From Pseudorhodoferax sp965279475 (lineage in GTDB: Bacteria; Pseudomonadota; Gammaproteobacteria; Burkholderiales; Burkholderiaceae_C), in the NCBI GenBank assembly GCA_965279475.1, contig CBDIIA010000003.1, positions 1,798,001-1,862,000 on the forward strand: 64,000 bases of DNA, written 5' to 3'. Below, in pieces: positions 18,633 to 27,891 of the stretch (its first letter is position 1; each line of letters begins with the position of its first letter). Under the pieces are notes generated by a model that worked only from the letters and a program-made list of their open reading frames with translations, was not told the origin of the DNA and did no database searches. A program made the translations under genes and the position numbers.

Positions 18633-21292
18633 GACAAGGCTTCCAGCAGCTCCGTCTCGATCTGGATCTGCATGCGGTTCTGCTGCAGCTGCGGGCCGTG
18701 CACGAGGAAGGTATCTTCGACGCGTTCGCCCAGCGTCGTGATCTTCGCGAGCTGCAGGCTGATCTCGTGGCGGGCCAGCACGCGCGCCACCAGGTACAGC
18801 AGACCGGCGCGGTCGCTGCACGAGATGCTGAGCAGCCAGCGCTGGGCCTTGTCGTCCGGATGCAGGTCGACCCGGGGCGCGATTGGAAAACTCTTGACCC
18901 GGCGCGACACCCGGCCGCGACTGGGCGGCGGCAGCGGGCCGGTGGCATCGAGCGCCTGCAGCAGGTTGGTCTCGACCATCGTCGTCAGTTCGCGGTAGTG
19001 GTCGGGCAGCATCGAGGTGACGACCTGGAAGGTGTCGAGCGCATAGCCGTTGCGGGCCGTGTGCACCTTGGCGTCGACGATGCTGAAGCCGGCCTGGTCG
19101 AAGTAGCCGCAGATGCGGGCGAACAGATCCGAGCGGTCGGGCGTGTAGACCATTACCTGCAGGCCTTCACCCACCGGCGACAGCCGTGCTCGCACGATGG
19201 CCTTGGGCGGGTCGGCCGGGGGGGTGTCGCCGGTGGCGGGTTTGGGCACGTGCCGCGCCAGTTGGCGTGCGTGCCAGGCGATGTCGGCCGCGTCGTGGCG
19301 CATGAAGTAACCCACGTCGAGCGTGTCCCACAGCGCCTTGTGCGATTCGAAGGGCTCGGCGTGCAGCGCGAGCATCACCAAAGCCTCTCGCTTGCGGGCC
19401 TCGATCTCGGCGTCGGGGTCGGGCGCGCGTCCGCCCAGCACGCGCAGCGTGTAGCGGTACAGGTCTTCGAGCAGCTTGCCTTTCCAGGCGTTCCACACCT
19501 TGGGCGAGGTGCCGCGGATGTCGGCCACCGTCAGCAGGTACAGCGCGGTCAGGTAACGCTCGTTCCCGACACGTTTGGCGAACGCGCCGATCACGTCCGG
19601 GTCGCTCAGGTCGGCCTTCTGCGCGATGCGCGAGAGGCTCAGGTGTTCGGTGACCAGGAACTCGATCAGCTTGCTGTCCTGGCGGTCGATGCCGTGCTGC
19701 AGGCAGAAGCGTCGCACGTCGCGCGCGCCCAGCTCCGAATGGTCGCCGCCGCGCCCCTTGGCGATGTCGTGGAACAGCGCGGCGGTGTAGAGGATCCAGG
19801 GCTTGTCCCAGCCGGCGGCCAGCTGGGAGCAGAACGGGTATTCGTGCGCATGCTCGGCCATGAAGAAGCGCCGCACGTTGCGCAGCACCATCAGGATGTG
19901 CTGGTCCACCGTGTACACGTGGAACAGGTCGTGCTGCATCTGCCCGACGATCTTGCGGAACACCCACAGGTAGCGGCCCAGCACCGAGGTCTGGTTCATC
20001 AGCCGCATCGCGTGCGTGATGCCGGCGGGCTGCTGCAGGATGCGGCGGAAGGTCTCGCGGTTGACCGGGTCGTTGCGAAAGCGCGCCGTCATCAGGCTGC
20101 GCGCGTTGTACAGCGCCCGCAGCGTGCGGGCCGACAGCCCGCGGATGCCGACCGTGCTCTCGTACAGCAGGAAAGTCTCGAGGATCGCGTGCGGCTGGCG
20201 GTGGTAGAGGTCGTCGCTGGCGACCTCGATCATGCCGGCCTTCTCGCTGAAACGCTCGTTGATCGGCCGCAGCGCATGGGTCGACGGGTTCAGCCGCTCC
20301 TCGATGTTGAGCATCAGGATCTGGTTGAGCTGGGCCACGGCCTTGGCCGCCCAGTAGTAGCGGCGCATCAGCGCCTCGCTCGCGCGCACCGGCAGGCCGG
20401 TGCCGTCGGGCGACTCGGAGCGGTAGCCGAACGACTCGGCCACCGCCGTCTGCAGGTCGAACACCAGCCGGTCTTCGCGCCGCTGCGCGATCAGGTGCAG
20501 CCGTGCGCGGATCAGGCTCAGCAAGGCCTCGTTGTGCTTGATCTGCTGCACCTCGAACGGGGTCGCCAGGCCGGTGCGGGCCAGTTCGTCCCAGCTCTTG
20601 CCGAGGTTGGCCGCCTTGGCCACCCACAGGATGAACTGCAGGTCGCGCAGGCCGCCGGGCGATTCCTTGCAGTTGGGTTCGAGCGAGTAGGGCGTGTTCT
20701 CGAACTTGTTGTGGCGCTGCCGCATCTCCAGCGTCTTGGCGACCAGGAACGCGCGCGGGTCCATCGCCCGCTGGAACTGGTTGCCAAACAGCGTGAACAA
20801 GGTGTTGCTGCCAGCGATCAGGCGCGATTCGAGCAGCGAGGTCTGCACCGTCACGTCTTTTTCGGCCTCGGCCAGGCACTCGGAGATGTTGCGCACCGAA
20901 GAGCCGATCTCCAGGCCCGCGTCCCAGCAGTTGCCGATGAATTCCTCGATGCGGGTCTTCAGCGCCGCATCGGTCTCGGGCGATTCGCCGTCGGGCAGCA
21001 TCAGCAGCACGTCGACATCGGAATGCGGAAACAGCTCGCCGCGGCCGAAGCCGCCCACCGCAATCAGCGCGAACGACGGCGTGAAGCCGGCCCGCGCCCA
21101 CAGGCTGCGCAGCACCTGGTCGGCCAGCCGCGCCAGATGCTGCAGCGTGGAATGGATGCCGCGTGTGCTGGAGCCCGAATCGCGCACGCTCTGCAGCACC
21201 AGCGCCTTCTGCTGCAGGTACTGCGCCCGCAGCGCCTGCACGTCGGGCAGCGCCGGGTCGGCGGAAACGGTTGCGTCGGGCAGGCTGCTCAA
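18626..21292 (-). CDS. glnD: PII uridylyltransferase / uridylyl-removing enzyme
   Basis: An 888-residue bifunctional enzyme that uridylylates PII when glutamine is low and removes UMP when it is high. The nucleotidyltransferase motif GGFGRGELFPHSDVDVLLM is at residues 80-98. The HD hydrolase domain (HDIAKGRGGDHSELG) lies near residue 510, and two ACT domains occupy the last 190 residues. A TTG start at 21292 overlapping the map stop as TTGA is inferred, since there is no ATG in reach that would keep the N-terminal domain. Its substrate is encoded in this window (glnB, 61.7 kb). Confidence 0.94.
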   Translation of the reverse strand: MSSLPDATVSADPALPDVQALRAQYLQQKALVLQSVRDSGSSTRGIHSTLQHLARLADQVLRSLWARAGFTPSFALIAVGGFGRGELFPHSDVDVLLMLPDGESPETDAALKTRIEEFIGNCWDAGLEIGSSVRNISECLAEAEKDVTVQTSLLESRLIAGSNTLFTLFGNQFQRAMDPRAFLVAKTLEMRQRHNKFENTPYSLEPNCKESPGGLRDLQFILWVAKAANLGKSWDELARTGLATPFEVQQIKHNEALLSLIRARLHLIAQRREDRLVFDLQTAVAESFGYRSESPDGTGLPVRASEALMRRYYWAAKAVAQLNQILMLNIEERLNPSTHALRPINERFSEKAGMIEVASDDLYHRQPHAILETFLLYESTVGIRGLSARTLRALYNARSLMTARFRNDPVNRETFRRILQQPAGITHAMRLMNQTSVLGRYLWVFRKIVGQMQHDLFHVYTVDQHILMVLRNVRRFFMAEHAHEYPFCSQLAAGWDKPWILYTAALFHDIAKGRGGDHSELGARDVRRFCLQHGIDRQDSKLIEFLVTEHLSLSRIAQKADLSDPDVIGAFAKRVGNERYLTALYLLTVADIRGTSPKVWNAWKGKLLEDLYRYTLRVLGGRAPDPDAEIEARKREALVMLALHAEPFESHKALWDTLDVGYFMRHDAADIAWHARQLARHVPKPATGDTPPADPPKAIVRARLSPVGEGLQVMVYTPDRSDLFARICGYFDQAGFSIVDAKVHTARNGYALDTFQVVTSMLPDHYRELTTMVETNLLQALDATGPLPPPSRGRVSRRVKSFPIAPRVDLHPDDKAQRWLLSISCSDRAGLLYLVARVLARHEISLQLAKITTLGERVEDTFLVHGPQLQQNRMQIQIETELLEALSA

Positions 21293-22128
21293 GCGTCGAC
21301 CGAAGCGGGAGCCGGGGTCTGGCGGGGCACGAACGCCGGTGTCGGCGGGCTGCCGGCGGACAGGGTCAGCACCTCGTAGCCGGTCTCGGTGACCAGCACG
21401 GTGTGTTCCCATTGGGCGGACAGGGAATGGTCCTTGGTCACGATGGTCCAGCCGTCTTTCTCGGGGCCGTCCTTGATCTCGCGTCGGCCGGCGTTGATCA
21501 TCGGCTCGATCGTGAAGGTCATGCCGGGCTTCAGCTCCTCGAGCGTGCCGGGGCGGCCGTAGTGCAGCACCTGGGGCTCTTCATGGAAGATGCGGCCGAT
21601 GCCGTGGCCGCAGAACTCGCGCACCACCGAGAAGCCGTTGCCCTCGGCAAACTTCTGGATCGTCGCGCCGATGTCGCCGAGCCGCGCGCCCGGTTTCACC
21701 ATCGCGATGCCGTGCCACATCGCGTCGTAGGTCATCGCGCACAGGCGCTTGGCGGCGATCGAGCCGTCGCCGACGATGAACATGCGGCTGGTGTCGCCGT
21801 GCCAGCCGTCCTTGATCACGGTCACGTCGATGTTGACGATGTCGCCCTTCTTCAGCGGCTTGTCGTTCGGGATGCCGTGGCAGACCTGGTGGTTGATCGA
21901 CGTGCAGATCGACTTGGGGTAGGCCGTGTAACCCGGTGGCTGGTAGTTGAGAGGTGCCGGAATGGCGCTCTGCACCTGGGTGATGAAGTCGTGGGCCAGC
22001 TTGTCCAGCGTGTTCGTCGTGGCGCCGGGGACGACGTGCGGCGTGAGGTGGTCGAGGACCTCGGACGCCAGCCGCCCGGCGACACGCATGCCCTGGATTC
22101 CTGCGGCGTCTTTGTACGTAATGCTCAT
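21289..22128 (-). CDS. map: Methionine aminopeptidase, type I
   Basis: A 279-residue metallopeptidase removing initiator methionine after deformylation. Family motifs include SICTSINHQVCHGIPND, DIVNIDVTVIKDGWHGDTSRMF (two metal-binding Asp), EFCGHGIGRIFHEEP (metal-binding His) and FTIEPMIN (Glu). The ATG at 22128 gives the expected N-terminus; the frame is open further upstream but overlaps the purL promoter region. It runs divergently from purL and is translationally coupled to glnD. Map before glnD is a common betaproteobacterial order. Confidence 0.95.
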   Translation of the reverse strand: MSITYKDAAGIQGMRVAGRLASEVLDHLTPHVVPGATTNTLDKLAHDFITQVQSAIPAPLNYQPPGYTAYPKSICTSINHQVCHGIPNDKPLKKGDIVNIDVTVIKDGWHGDTSRMFIVGDGSIAAKRLCAMTYDAMWHGIAMVKPGARLGDIGATIQKFAEGNGFSVVREFCGHGIGRIFHEEPQVLHYGRPGTLEELKPGMTFTIEPMINAGRREIKDGPEKDGWTIVTKDHSLSAQWEHTVLVTETGYEVLTLSAGSPPTPAFVPRQTPAPASVDA

Positions 22129-22172
22129 GGCCGCAATTATCCCACCGGCCTCTGGCGGGCGGGCAGCCCGGC

Positions 22173-22178
22173 TAAAAT
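22173..22178 (+). promoter_or_regulatory. Possible -10 element upstream of purL
   Basis: TAAAAT sits in the 145-base divergent gap between map and purL, about 95 bases before the purL start, in the context GGCTAAAATCCCCGC. It matches the TAAAATC strings upstream of smc and ppa. No clear -35 or PurR-like box was recognised. The rest of this gap is GC-rich and otherwise featureless. Confidence 0.3.
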
Positions 22179-22273
22179 CCCCGCTTTGCCGCAAACGACC
22201 CTGCGGCGCCCGCCGGCCCGGCACAGCGGCCGGCCCGGGCGCCCAGCGCCACGACCCACCACAGGCCGCCAAA

Positions 22274-25200
22274 GTGACCTTGCACCTGACACAGCTCGAA
22301 GGCGGCAACGCCTTGAGCGATTTCCGCGTTCAGCAACTTCTCCCGCGCCTGCAGGCGGTCCACGAAAAGATCAGCGGCCTCGCGGCCCGGCATGTGCATC
22401 TGGTCGCCACCGACGCGCCGCTCGATGCCGCTGCGGCCACCAGGCTCGCCGCGCTGCTGCGCTACGGCGACCCGTACAACGGCCCGGCGGAAGGCCCGCT
22501 GCTGGTCGTCACCCCGCGCCTGGGCACGGTGTCGCCCTGGGCCTCGAAGGCCACCGACATCGGCCACAACTGCGGCCTGGCCGTGCGCCGCATCGAGCGC
22601 ATCACCGAATACCGCTTGACGCTGAAATCCGGCCTGCTCGGCAAACCGACGCTGAGCGACACCCAGCGTGCCGCGGTCGGCGACCTGCTGCACGACCGCA
22701 TGACCGAAACCCTGCTGTTCGACCGCGGTGCCGCGGCCCAGCTGTTCACCGCGCTCGAGGCCGCACCGATGGCCCGCGTCGACGTGCTCGGCGGCGGCCG
22801 CGGCGCGCTGGAATCGGCCAACCGCAGCTTCGGCCTCGCGCTGGCGGTCGACGAGATCGACTACCTGCTCGACGCGTTCACCCGGCTCGGCCGCAACCCG
22901 ACCGACGTGGAACTGATGATGTTCGCCCAGGCCAACAGCGAACACTGCCGGCACAAGATATTCAACGCCCAGTTCACCGTCGACGGTGCGCCCCAGGAGC
23001 ACAGCCTGTTCGGCATGATCCGCAACACGCACCGGCTGGCGCCGCAGCACACCGTCATCGCCTACTCGGACAACGCCTCGGTGATGGAGGGCGTCGAGGT
23101 CGAACGCTTCGTCGCCGCTGGTGAAGCAGCCGGCGCACAGGCCCGCAAGTATGGGCCGCAGACCGCGACCCAGCACGTGCTGATGAAGGTCGAGACGCAC
23201 AACCACCCGACGGCGATCTCGCCGTTCCCCGGGGCGTCGACCGGCGCCGGCGGCGAGATCCGCGACGAGGGCGCAACCGGCCGCGGCTCCCGGCCCAAGG
23301 CCGGCCTGACCGGCTTCAGCGTGTCGAAACTCTGGCCGGCCGAGGGCGAGGCCGCCTATGGCAAGCCCGCGCACATCGCCAGCCCGCTGCAGATCATGAC
23401 CGAAGGGCCGCTCGGCGGCGCGGCGTTCAACAACGAGTTCGGCCGGCCCAACCTGCTGGGCTACTTCCGCGAATACGAACAGACCGTGGTATCGGACGTG
23501 GACAGCCAACGCCGCGGCTACCACAAGCCGATCATGATCGCCGGCGGGCTGGGCAGCATCGACGCCGGCCAGACCAGCAAGATCCACTTTCCCGCCGGGT
23601 CCTTGTTGATCCAGCTCGGCGGCCCCGGCATGCGTATCGGCATGGGCGGCAGCGCGGCCAGCTCGATGGCCACTGGCGCCAATGCGGCCGAACTCGATTT
23701 CGATTCGGTGCAGCGCGGCAATCCCGAGATCCAGCGGCGCGCGCAGGAAGTGATCAACCAGTGCTGGCAGCAGGGTGCGGCCAACCCGATCCTGGCGATC
23801 CACGACGTCGGGGCGGGCGGCCTGTCGAATGCGTTCCCCGAGCTGACCAACGACGCCGCCCGCGGCGCGCGTTTCGACCTCGGCGCCGTGCCGCTGGAAG
23901 AAAGCGGCATGGCGCCCAAGGAGATCTGGTGCAACGAAAGCCAGGAGCGCTACGTGCTGGCGATCGCGCCGGAATCGCTGGCGCAGTTCAGTGCCTTCTG
24001 CGCACGCGAACGCTGCCCGTTCTCGGTGGTGGGGGTGGCGACGGAAAGTCGGCAACTGATCGTTGCCGGCGCAGCCGAATCTCCAGTCGACATGCCGATG
24101 AACGTGTTATTGGGCAAGCCGCCCAAGATGCACCGCGACGTGAAGACGGTGGCCCGGCAGTTCAAGCCGGTCGACCTCGACGGCGTGCCGTTGCAGAAGG
24201 CAGCCATCGACGTGCTGGCGCACCCGACCGTGGCGTCGAAGCGCTTCCTGGTGACCATCGGCGACCGTACCGTCGGCGGCTTGAGCCACCGCGACCAGAT
24301 GGTCGGTCCCTGGCAGGTGCCGGTGGCCGACTGCGCCGTGACGCTGGCCGACTACGCCGGTTTTGCCGGCGAGGCCATGAGCATGGGAGAACGCACGCCG
24401 CTGGCCGCGATCGACGCGCCGGCCTCGGGCCGCATGGCGGTGGCCGAGGCCATCACCAACCTGCTGGCCGCGCCGATCGAGCTGCCCCGCGTCAAGCTGT
24501 CGGCCAACTGGATGGCGGCCTGCGGCGAGCCGGGCGAGGACGCGGCGCTGTACGCCACCGTGAAGGCGGTGGGCATGGAGCTGTGCCCGGCGCTGGGGAT
24601 CTCGATTCCCGTCGGCAAGGATTCGCTGTCGATGCGCACGCAGTGGACCGACAGCGGCCCGGCCGGCGAGCGCCGCCAGGTGACCTCGCCGGTGAGCCTG
24701 ATCGTCACCGCCTTCGCAACGCTCGCCGACGTGCGTGCCACGCTGACGCCGCAGCTCGACGCTACCGAGGCCGATACCAGCCTGGTGCTGGTCGACCTGG
24801 GCCGCGGGCGCAACCGCATGGGCGGCAGCATCCTGGCGCAGACGCTCGGGCAGGTCGGCGATGCCGTCCCGGATCTGGACGCGCCGCGAGACCTGGTGCA
24901 ACTGGTCGCGGCCGTCAACCAGTTGCGCGCGGAGGGCCGCATCCTGGCCTACCACGACCGCAGCGACGGCGGCCTGTTCGCGACCGTCTGCGAAATGGCG
25001 TTCGCAGGCCACGTGGGCGTGGCGCTCAACGTCGACCTGCTGGTCACCGAGGGCGACGGCATCACCGACAGCCGCATGGACGTGGGCGACAGCAAGAACT
25101 GGGTGGGCCAGGTCAGCGCCCGGCGCGACGAACTCACGCTCAAGGCCTTGTTCAACGAAGAACTGGGCGTGGTGCTGCAGGTGCGCACGGCCGAGCGCAG

Positions 25201-26284
25201 CGAGGTACTGGCGGTGCTGCGCGCCCACGGCCTGGGCGCCTGCAGCCATGTGGTCGGCAAGACGCGGCCGGCGGTCTCGACCATCCAGGCCGGTGTCGGC
25301 GAGGTGCAGGTCTGGCGCGACACCAAGGCGGTGTTCAGCGCCAGCCTGCACGACCTGCACCAGGTCTGGGACAACGTCAGCTGGAAGATCTGCCGGCAGC
25401 GCGACAACCCCGCCGGCGCCGATGCCGAGCACGCCGCCTGCGGTGTGGCCGGGGACCCCGGCCTGCACGTGGCGCTGAGCTTCGAGCCGGCCACGGCGGT
25501 GGCCCCGGCGCTGCTGCTGTCGCGCCCCCGCTTGGCGATCCTGCGCGAGCAGGGCGTCAACTCGCATGTGGAGATGGCCTATGCCTTCACCGAGGCCGGC
25601 TTCGATGCCTACGACGTGCACATGACCGACCTGCAGGCCGGCCGCACGGCGCTGGCCGACTTCAAGGGCCTGGTGGCCTGCGGCGGTTTCAGCTACGGCG
25701 ACACGTTGGGCGCGGGCATCGGCTGGGCCCGCTCCATCACCTTCCATCCGGTGCTGGCCGAGCAGTTCCAGGCGTTCTTCGCGCGGCCGGACACCTTCGG
25801 CCTGGGCGTGTGCAATGGCTGCCAGATGTTCGCCGAGCTGGCCGACATCATCCCCGGCGCCGACGCCTGGCCGCGCTTCACCACCAACCGCAGCGAGCGT
25901 TTCGAGGCCCGGCTGTCGATGGTCGAGGTGTTGTCTTCGCCCAGCCTGTTCTTCACCGGCATGGCCGGTAGCCGGCTGCCGATCGCGGTGGCGCATGGTG
26001 AGGGGTTTGCCAACTTCAGCCAGCGCGGCGACGCGGCGCGGGCGGTGGCGGCGATGCGGTTCACCGACCACTTCGGCCAGGCGACCGAGGCCTACCCGTT
26101 TAATCCGAACGGCAGCCCGGGCGGGCTGACCGCGGTGACCACGCCGGACGGCCGGTTCACCGCGATGATGCCGCACGCCGAGCGGGTGTTCCGCAACGTG
26201 CAGATGAGCTGGACGTCGGGCGACCGCAGCGCGCGCAGCCCCTGGATGCAGCTCTGGCACAACGCCCGCAACTGGGTCGGCTGA
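22274..26284 (+). CDS. purL: Phosphoribosylformylglycinamidine synthase (large, single-chain)
   Basis: A 1336-residue single-chain FGAM synthase that makes FGAM from FGAR, glutamine and ATP in purine synthesis. The N-terminal PurS-like part is followed by the FGAM synthetase domains (NSEHCRHKIFNA; KVETHNHPTAISPFPGAS; GGEIRDEGATGRG). The C-terminal class I glutaminase has nucleophile Cys1180 in GLGVCNGCQMF and a preceding VACGGFSYGD. The start is taken as GTG at 22274 (VTLHLTQLEG); the frame is open far upstream into map, but only this start matches the family N-terminus. Length is normal for proteobacterial PurL. Confidence 0.95.
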   Translation: MTLHLTQLEGGNALSDFRVQQLLPRLQAVHEKISGLAARHVHLVATDAPLDAAAATRLAALLRYGDPYNGPAEGPLLVVTPRLGTVSPWASKATDIGHNCGLAVRRIERITEYRLTLKSGLLGKPTLSDTQRAAVGDLLHDRMTETLLFDRGAAAQLFTALEAAPMARVDVLGGGRGALESANRSFGLALAVDEIDYLLDAFTRLGRNPTDVELMMFAQANSEHCRHKIFNAQFTVDGAPQEHSLFGMIRNTHRLAPQHTVIAYSDNASVMEGVEVERFVAAGEAAGAQARKYGPQTATQHVLMKVETHNHPTAISPFPGASTGAGGEIRDEGATGRGSRPKAGLTGFSVSKLWPAEGEAAYGKPAHIASPLQIMTEGPLGGAAFNNEFGRPNLLGYFREYEQTVVSDVDSQRRGYHKPIMIAGGLGSIDAGQTSKIHFPAGSLLIQLGGPGMRIGMGGSAASSMATGANAAELDFDSVQRGNPEIQRRAQEVINQCWQQGAANPILAIHDVGAGGLSNAFPELTNDAARGARFDLGAVPLEESGMAPKEIWCNESQERYVLAIAPESLAQFSAFCARERCPFSVVGVATESRQLIVAGAAESPVDMPMNVLLGKPPKMHRDVKTVARQFKPVDLDGVPLQKAAIDVLAHPTVASKRFLVTIGDRTVGGLSHRDQMVGPWQVPVADCAVTLADYAGFAGEAMSMGERTPLAAIDAPASGRMAVAEAITNLLAAPIELPRVKLSANWMAACGEPGEDAALYATVKAVGMELCPALGISIPVGKDSLSMRTQWTDSGPAGERRQVTSPVSLIVTAFATLADVRATLTPQLDATEADTSLVLVDLGRGRNRMGGSILAQTLGQVGDAVPDLDAPRDLVQLVAAVNQLRAEGRILAYHDRSDGGLFATVCEMAFAGHVGVALNVDLLVTEGDGITDSRMDVGDSKNWVGQVSARRDELTLKALFNEELGVVLQVRTAERSEVLAVLRAHGLGACSHVVGKTRPAVSTIQAGVGEVQVWRDTKAVFSASLHDLHQVWDNVSWKICRQRDNPAGADAEHAACGVAGDPGLHVALSFEPATAVAPALLLSRPRLAILREQGVNSHVEMAYAFTEAGFDAYDVHMTDLQAGRTALADFKGLVACGGFSYGDTLGAGIGWARSITFHPVLAEQFQAFFARPDTFGLGVCNGCQMFAELADIIPGADAWPRFTTNRSERFEARLSMVEVLSSPSLFFTGMAGSRLPIAVAHGEGFANFSQRGDAARAVAAMRFTDHFGQATEAYPFNPNGSPGGLTAVTTPDGRFTAMMPHAERVFRNVQMSWTSGDRSARSPWMQLWHNARNWVG

Positions 26285-26442
26285 CATCCGAGGCGACGGC
26301 CGGGCGTTGCCCCGGACGGTCCGTACATTGGGGTACGAGAGTGCGCAAATAGGGGAGTGCCTGGCGTAGTTTTTGAGGGTCCGGACGGACAGGTGCTGCT
26401 ACATTCCAGCCTGCCCGCTTTGATTACAAATTCTTACCCTCG

Positions 26443-27861
26443 ATGGCATCCAAAGCTGTTTATTCGATCGTGGCCGTGGTCGGGATCGCCGCCGCTTCCG
26501 GTGCGGCATGGTGGACCCAGAACAAGCCCAAGCTCGCGCCGACGGAAACACCGGCCAGCGCCGCACCGGCAGGGGCTGGCACGCCCGGCCAGGCCCGGCC
26601 GCCCAGTGTGGAGGTGGCCCGGGTCGAGACCGTCAAGCTGGTCGACGATACGCAGGCGGTGGGCAGCCTGCGCTCACGGCAGAGTGTGATCCTGCGGCCG
26701 GAGGTCAGCGGGCGCATCACGCAGCTGAATTTCCGCGACGGCGACCGCGTGCGCAAGGGCCAGTTGCTGGTGCAGTTCGACGACCAGCTGCCGCTGGCCC
26801 AGGTCAAGCAGAGCCAGGCCGAACTGTCGATTGCGACGGCCAACCACAAGCGCAACCAGGACCTGGTGTCGCAGAATTTCATCAGCCAGCGCTCGGTCGA
26901 CGAGAGTGCCGCCAATCTCGAGGTCGCGTTGGCCAAGCTGGCGCTGGCCCAGGCCACGGCGGCGCGGCTGAAGATCATGGCACCGTTCAACGGTGTCACC
27001 GGCATCCGGCTGGTCCACCCGGGCGACTACCTGAAAGACGGCGCCGACATCGTCAACCTCGAAGACCTCGAAGCGGTCTACGTCGACTTCCGCCTGCCCG
27101 AGCGGTTCCAGGCCAAGCTGCGCCGCGGCCAGCGGACGGTGGTCGACCTCGACGCCTTGCCCGGCGCCAAGTTCGCCGCGCTGATCCAGGCCATCGACCC
27201 GCTGATCGATGCGAACGGCCGCTCGGTCAGCATCCGCGCCTGCATCGACAACCGCCAACTGCAGTTGCGCCCGGGCATGTTCGCGCGCGTCACCACGGTG
27301 TTCGGCGAACGCGAGCGGGCGATGGTGATCCCCGAAGAAGCCATCGTGCCGCAGGGCGCGCGCCAGTTCGTCATCAAGGTGGTCGACGGGCCCGATGCCG
27401 ACAGCAAGACCACGCGGCGTGTCGAGGTCAAGGTCGGCCTGCGCCGGCCGGGCCGGGTGGAGATCGTCGAAGGCCTGGGCGAGGGCGATGTCGTCGTCAC
27501 CGCCGGCCAGCAGCGGATCCAGCGCGACGGCACGGTGGTACGTGTGGTTGATGTGGCGCGCGGTGGTGCCCCCGCCGCGGTGCCGCCCCGGGCCGCTGCA
27601 TCGGGTGCCGCTGCCTCTGCTGCCGTGGCGGCAGCGTCGTCGCCCGCGGCGGCCGGGCCATCGGCTGCAGCCAGGGCCGGTGCCGGCACGACCGTGGCCA
27701 AGGCCGCCCCGCGTGCGCCGGAAGGGCCGAACCCTTGCCTGCAGGAGGTTGCCGACGCCAGCCCTGCCGCTGGCGGCATGGCAACGGGCCAACAGACACC
27801 ACCAGCATCGGCGCCGTCCACACCGCGCCGGGCCGCACCCTCGGCTTCACCCCCGGCCTGA
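26443..27861 (+). CDS. RND efflux periplasmic adaptor subunit
   Basis: A 472-residue membrane fusion protein of the AcrA/MexA type. It has an N-terminal anchor or signal (VYSIVAVVGIAAASGAAWW) without a lipobox, a barrel-sandwich half-motif (VSGRITQLNFRDGDRVRKGQLLVQFD), an alpha-hairpin, the second half-motif (IMAPFNGVTGIRLVHPGDYL) and a beta-barrel region. About 100 extra Ala/Pro/Ser-rich residues at the C-terminus are unusual for the family. It sits 30 bases before its RND permease; no outer-membrane channel gene follows, so a shared TolC-like protein is likely used. Substrate unknown. Confidence 0.9.
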   Translation: MASKAVYSIVAVVGIAAASGAAWWTQNKPKLAPTETPASAAPAGAGTPGQARPPSVEVARVETVKLVDDTQAVGSLRSRQSVILRPEVSGRITQLNFRDGDRVRKGQLLVQFDDQLPLAQVKQSQAELSIATANHKRNQDLVSQNFISQRSVDESAANLEVALAKLALAQATAARLKIMAPFNGVTGIRLVHPGDYLKDGADIVNLEDLEAVYVDFRLPERFQAKLRRGQRTVVDLDALPGAKFAALIQAIDPLIDANGRSVSIRACIDNRQLQLRPGMFARVTTVFGERERAMVIPEEAIVPQGARQFVIKVVDGPDADSKTTRRVEVKVGLRRPGRVEIVEGLGEGDVVVTAGQQRIQRDGTVVRVVDVARGGAPAAVPPRAAASGAAASAAVAAASSPAAAGPSAAARAGAGTTVAKAAPRAPEGPNPCLQEVADASPAAGGMATGQQTPPASAPSTPRRAAPSASPPA

Positions 27862-27891
27862 CGCCGCCACAGTCTTCACGGAGAGTCAACG

